Origin: Rhizosphaericola sp047606825
GTDB taxonomy: Bacteria > Bacteroidota > Bacteroidia > Chitinophagales > Chitinophagaceae
DNA length: 64,000 nt
Direction of reading: 5' to 3'
NCBI GenBank assembly: GCA_047606825.1
Contig: JASGDY010000001.1
Coordinates: forward strand, 38,374 to 102,373
Part shown: positions 60,723 through 64,000 of the stretch, piece by piece
How the letters are laid out: each line of letters begins with the position of its first letter
Numbering within the stretch: position 1 is the first letter of the stretch
Notes under the pieces: model-generated
Seen by the model: only the letters and a program-made list of their open reading frames with translations
Told to the model about the DNA's origin: nothing
Database searches by the model: none
Position numbers and translations under genes: made by a program

Positions 60723-62144
60723 ATGTTTAGAATTAATATATTAAAAGCATTGTTACCTATTTTTTCAGTTGTTTTATTGATTTCCGGTTGTAAAAAATAC
60801 CTGGATGTCAATCAGGACGATAATGATCTTACAACTCCTGCCGTAAGTCTTTTGTTAGGTCCTATTGAAGAATCAGTATCCAGCCGCATGGCTGCAGGTG
60901 GGGCAGCTATCTATATAAACTATTGGATGCAGAACATGACCTTAAACCAAGCTGTCCCCAATGAGGTTACCTATGTCGTATCTAATTCCAGTTTTGATAG
61001 TTATTGGTATTATGCTTATGTTACCAATCTGAATAATATGAAAATAATGGATGATTTGGCTATGGAAGATGGAGATGACATTTATGCTGGGATTGCCAAG
61101 ACCTTGACAGCTTATACTTTAGGTTATGTAACCGATTGGTGGGGCGATGTCCCATATTCCGATGGTTTCGCTGGAATAAGTAACCTAACACCAGCTTTTG
61201 ATAGTCAAGAAGATATATATAACGATTTGCAATTATTGTTGGATTCGGCGATTGTCGAATTTGATCGGGCCAATGGACTTGTTCCTGGTTCTGATGATTA
61301 TTATTATGCCGGTGATACCTCTTCCTGGAAAAAATTAGCTTATTCCTTGAAAGCACGCTTCTATATGCACTTGATCAATGCATCGGGATATGATGCTGTA
61401 ACTCAATCCAAGCTGGCACTCGCTGCATTGGATAACGGATTGACTTCTTATACCGAGGATTGCTATTTTCCGTACAGTGGTGGACAAAATTATTCCGCAC
61501 CGTGGTATTGGAACTTTTACAATACGACTACAAATATTCTTGCTTCACAGTATGTAGACTCCTTGAAGTCAAGAAACGATCCTCGTATGACAATCTTGTT
61601 GTCTCCTGCTTCTAATACGGGCTTATATACGGGTAGTGTGATAGGATCCGGGTTTCAAACTCTTTATGATTTTTCTATTCCTGGTGATTTTTATGCTGCG
61701 GATGATGCCAATGGCTATGTTTTTTCGGCAGATGAAGCACTCTTCTTAAAGGCGGAAGCCACTTATTATGTTTCTGGGGTTTCTGATGCGCAAACAGTAT
61801 ATCAAGAAGCAATTCTAAATAATATGGCTAAAATGGGATTGAGTGCATCCGCTGATAGTGTGGAGTCGTATATGACGAGCAGAGGTACGCTTACTTCTGC
61901 AAATGCGATAAGGCGTATTATGGAAGAAAAGTCCGTAGCCAACTTTTTCTCACCTGAAATATGGACTGACTGGAGGCGTACTGGTTATCCCGCTCTTACT
62001 GTCATTAGCACGGCTAATGGAGCACCTGCAAGTGTGACAGAGATACCTAGAAGGTTTCTGTATCCTCTGTCAGAACAGACGGCAAATCCGTCGAATGTGC
62101 CTACCGCCACACTTATAGATAGAGTATGGTGGGATACTCAATAG
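60723..62144 (+). CDS. SusD/RagB family nutrient-binding lipoprotein
   Basis: 473 residues. The lipobox LLISGCKKYLDVNQDD gives Cys at residue 23; the KYLDVN start of the mature protein is typical. A helical TPR-like core follows, with YTLGYVTDWWGDVPYSDGF (the common GDVPY motif) and SWKKLAYSLKARFYMHL. The C-terminal region shows FSADEALFLKAEATYYV and RIMEEKSVANFF. It best fits the SusD-like_2 group. It is the surface lid over the SusC barrel. 18 bp after susC; ends at a weak hairpin (62148-62168). Confidence 0.94.
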   Translation: MFRINILKALLPIFSVVLLISGCKKYLDVNQDDNDLTTPAVSLLLGPIEESVSSRMAAGGAAIYINYWMQNMTLNQAVPNEVTYVVSNSSFDSYWYYAYVTNLNNMKIMDDLAMEDGDDIYAGIAKTLTAYTLGYVTDWWGDVPYSDGFAGISNLTPAFDSQEDIYNDLQLLLDSAIVEFDRANGLVPGSDDYYYAGDTSSWKKLAYSLKARFYMHLINASGYDAVTQSKLALAALDNGLTSYTEDCYFPYSGGQNYSAPWYWNFYNTTTNILASQYVDSLKSRNDPRMTILLSPASNTGLYTGSVIGSGFQTLYDFSIPGDFYAADDANGYVFSADEALFLKAEATYYVSGVSDAQTVYQEAILNNMAKMGLSASADSVESYMTSRGTLTSANAIRRIMEEKSVANFFSPEIWTDWRRTGYPALTVISTANGAPASVTEIPRRFLYPLSEQTANPSNVPTATLIDRVWWDTQ

Positions 62145-62147
62145 GAT

Positions 62148-62168
62148 AAGAGGTGCTAAGCATCTTTT
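62148..62168 (+). terminator. Weak hairpin with T-run after susD
   Basis: AAGAGGTGC pairs with GCATCTTTT with two mismatches, followed by further T/A. It lies 4 nt after the susD stop. Confidence 0.4.
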
Positions 62169-62331
62169 AAAAATCATGTTAGAATAATGTCGATTATCAA
62201 ATTCATGTGGATCGGTGGGTTGGACAACATGTGTCAAACCTATGCTCTTAACTTTACTTGAATAGATTAAACCGGAACAAATTCTGAGTCTACAAAACGG
62301 CACGACCCTATGGGTTTGCTTCGCTTCGTCC

Positions 62332-62372
62332 AGTTCCTTTTTGCCTCTCCTAAGAAAAGACAAAAAGGAACT
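62332..62372. repeat. 12-bp perfect inverted repeat AGTTCCTTTTTG / CAAAAAGGAACT
   Basis: Arms at 62332-62343 and 62361-62372 with a 17-nt loop. It is part of a longer repeat-like block that runs to the CTTGACTTTTTT element. Confidence 0.65.
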
Positions 62373-62505
62373 TTGGCACGGAGATGTTTCCAGTGCTGGT
62401 TCCAACCGCCACAGAGCGTTTCGTCTGCCGCAGGAAATGTTCCGAAGTGCCGTTTCTGGTGCGTAGCATACCCAAGACATGATGTATTGATGGGACGCTT
62501 CGGTT

Positions 62506-62567
62506 CGTTCGTCTTTTGCAGACTTGACTTTTTTCCCCACTTTTTGTCAAGAAAGAAAGTGGTGGGG
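62506..62567 (+). repeat. Dispersed CTTTTGCAGACTTGACTTTTTT element, copy 1
   Basis: It starts CGTTCGTCTTTTGCAGACTT and ends in a CCACTTT...AAAGTGG hairpin (62537-62562). A second copy in the opposite orientation lies at 63861-63919, with only a handful of differences over about 57 bp. Confidence 0.75.
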
Positions 62568-62823
62568 CTGGTCCATGTGGAAATGAAGTTGTTTAGGCGT
62601 TTTTAAAAATGAAATTTCTCTTAATACGCTTTTTGTGGCTTAATGGACAAAAATGATGCTCAAATATGCTGTAACCGTTATCTGTATTAGCTTTAAAGCC
62701 AATCAAAGGTTATGAATAAAAAAAGTGCTTTTACTGCAATGGTACAAGAACTGTGAAACCTGAGCGGCAGGCATTAAGCGTCTACCCTTACTTTTCCAAA
62801 GCCTCAAATATTTTCAAATAATT

Positions 62824-63756
62824 TTATTTATCCTCCGTGACGATGTTGGCCTTGTTGGAAAACGACATCAGTTCACGCATAGTGCGTTGCAGTCCCTCGT
62901 TGCTGCCGTCGAGGAATATCGTGTTGCCTTTTCCTTGTTCCGCAAAATGCTTGAGCGCGTCGGTCCACATGCTGAACAGGATGAAAGACGCGTCGAGGTT
63001 GGCCTTGTTCATTTCGCCTGCGGCCTCGGCGATGCCGTGTGCCACTTCTTTGCGGAACAGTGCGACGCCTTGTCCACGGAGCTGTGCTGCTTCTTTTTCC
63101 GCTTCCGCCTGTATCTTGATGGCATTGCCTTCTGCCTCGGCGGTTTTTGTTTTGGTAATCAACAACGCTTGGCCTTCGTTCTCGGCGGCGGCTTTCAGGT
63201 TGTTGGACGCGACGACCTGTGCCATCGAGCGCATGATGGCTTCGTCAAACGTGATGTCGTTTATCTGCAAATCCAAAAGATGGTAGCCCCATTCGCCCAG
63301 TGCCTGGTCTAGCTGTTCTTTGACGTGTAAGATGATCTCACTCCGTAGGCTTAGGATTTCAGACTGCCTTTTGGTGGCGACAAAGGCGCGGACTGAACCT
63401 TCCACGGAGCGTACGAGTGCCTGCATCAGGTACTGTTCGTTCATGAACTTGAATGCAACGTTTTTGATGGTCTCCGGGTCTTGGTTCAGCACGGCGTACA
63501 GCAGCATTGCAGAAAAGTTGACATTGGCCTGGTCGAGCGTTATCGCCTGGAATTTCAGCTCGATGGACCGGTTCTGTATTGAAATCCGTTTGAATACACG
63601 TTCGATGAACGGAAGCTTGAAGTTGAGGCCGGGTGTCAATATTCGTTTGTATTTCCCGAAAACAGTGATAACCGACACGCTGCCCTGCGGCACGGCGGTA
63701 AAGCACATCAACAGGGTAATGGCTATGATGACGAGGAAAATGGTTAAGTATGGCAT
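62824..63756 (-). CDS. SPFH (stomatin/prohibitin-like) membrane protein
   Basis: 310 residues. An N-terminal membrane segment (about 3-22, LTIFLVIIAITLLMCFTAVP) is followed by the SPFH/Band 7 domain (VPQGSVSVITVFGKYKRILT, GLNFKLPFIERVFKRIS, LDQANVNFSAMLLYAV). A helical flotillin-like part then shows IMRSMAQVVASNNLKAAAEN and AEAEGNAIKIQAEAEKEAAQ. These proteins form oligomeric membrane scaffolds, often near NfeD, which is not seen here. The gene lies alone between two inverted copies of a dispersed repeat. Confidence 0.92.
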   Translation of the reverse strand: MPYLTIFLVIIAITLLMCFTAVPQGSVSVITVFGKYKRILTPGLNFKLPFIERVFKRISIQNRSIELKFQAITLDQANVNFSAMLLYAVLNQDPETIKNVAFKFMNEQYLMQALVRSVEGSVRAFVATKRQSEILSLRSEIILHVKEQLDQALGEWGYHLLDLQINDITFDEAIMRSMAQVVASNNLKAAAENEGQALLITKTKTAEAEGNAIKIQAEAEKEAAQLRGQGVALFRKEVAHGIAEAAGEMNKANLDASFILFSMWTDALKHFAEQGKGNTIFLDGSNEGLQRTMRELMSFSNKANIVTEDK

Positions 63757-63860
63757 CGTGCTTATTTTTTCCGAAGATAGGACAAATTATGCGTTGGAAG
63801 TAGGAGAGCGTGGAAAGCGGCAGGGCAAACGCATCTAAATCATCTCCACTAATAATCTGT

Positions 63861-63919
63861 CCCACTTTTTTTCTTGACAAAAAAAGTGGCAAAAAAGTCA
63901 AGTCTGCAAAAGGCGAACG
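63861..63919 (-). repeat. Dispersed CTTTTGCAGACTTGACTTTTTT element, copy 2 (inverted)
   Basis: Reverse-complement copy of 62506-62567, with its own CCACTTTTTTT...AAAAAAAGTGG hairpin (63862-63889). Together the two copies bracket the SPFH gene. The DNA from 63757 to 63860, and from 63920 to the end, shows no gene. Confidence 0.75.
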
Positions 63920-64000
63920 CTACTTTTCGCTGTTTGCGGACGGGGACATTGGTGTATTGAGAAGGTCTATAGCGTTCTCTCTTGAAAAAATAAACGCAGG

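Larger units (their letters stand above)
62145..62823. other. 679-bp intergenic region with dispersed repeats
   Basis: Convergent region between susD and the SPFH gene. It holds the susD hairpin, the AGTTCCTTTTTG inverted repeat (62332-62372) and the CTTGACTTTTTT element (62506-62567). The open frames across it on both strands (98 and 156 codons) have no protein-like features. Confidence 0.6.

Noticed and set aside
62070..62540. 156-codon minus-strand frame after susD
   Set aside because: It overlaps the susD 3' end and translates dispersed repeats; composition is not protein-like.

Overview
The window is a chromosomal segment of a member of the Bacteroidota, most likely Chitinophagaceae or a close relative. 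Evidence: a SusC/SusD pair, Oar-like and CarboxypepD-type outer-membrane receptors, GldF/GldG, GLPGLI, DUF1573, DUF3098, 6-bladed beta-propeller and TlpA/DUF4369 proteins. The promoter signal is also typical: a TAnnTTTG(C) -7 box recurs just upstream of many genes. Family assignments come from reading translated sequence; no database search was run.

Layout. 1-4.2 kb: gltX (3' end cut by the window edge), an LptF/LptG permease, an unknown protein and a START-like protein. 4.4-11.1 kb: a tight leftward operon (propeller lipoprotein, DUF1573, second propeller, outer-membrane barrel) preceded by a small Cys-rich secreted peptide, in AT-rich DNA. 11.8-21 kb: GH3-family adenylate-forming enzyme, TlpA-like thioredoxin, an SbcC ATPase with no sbcD beside it, an Oar-like TonB receptor. 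21-25 kb: a second leftward module of the same plan (small secreted Ala/Ser-rich peptide, GLPGLI protein, outer-membrane barrel). 25-31 kb: M24 aminopeptidase P, lipoprotein, hisS, low-molecular-weight phosphatase, DUF3098, ftsX. 31-34.4 kb: leuS carrying an in-frame 492-bp insertion that encodes a DUF559 endonuclease-like domain between 23-bp perfect terminal inverted repeats. 34.4-39 kb: DUF2442, a nucleotidyltransferase with a small partner, a HicB-like remnant, GH97 and a polysaccharide pyruvyl transferase. 39-43.3 kb: a hairpin-rich repeat block, TlpA/DUF4369, ribF, purM, tRNA-Thr(CGT). 43.3-44.6 kb: a 1.2-kb mini-island of unknown genes between the tRNA 3' end and a second copy of that end. 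44.6-57.6 kb: YXWGXW protein, gldF-gldG, TerC, gatA, tatA, rplS, M20 dipeptidase, cation-diffusion transporter, mgsA, acetyltransferase, MFS transporter. 57.8-64 kb: susC-susD, then an SPFH protein flanked by inverted copies of a repeat.

Housekeeping translation genes (gltX, hisS, leuS, gatA, rplS, tRNA-Thr) are interleaved with cell-envelope and nutrient-uptake systems. Intergenic DNA is rich in hairpin repeats and in low-complexity arrays that contain the -7 promoter box.

The strongest candidates for something undescribed are the DUF559 element inside leuS, the tRNA-Thr mini-island, and the two parallel 'small secreted peptide plus outer-membrane barrel' modules.
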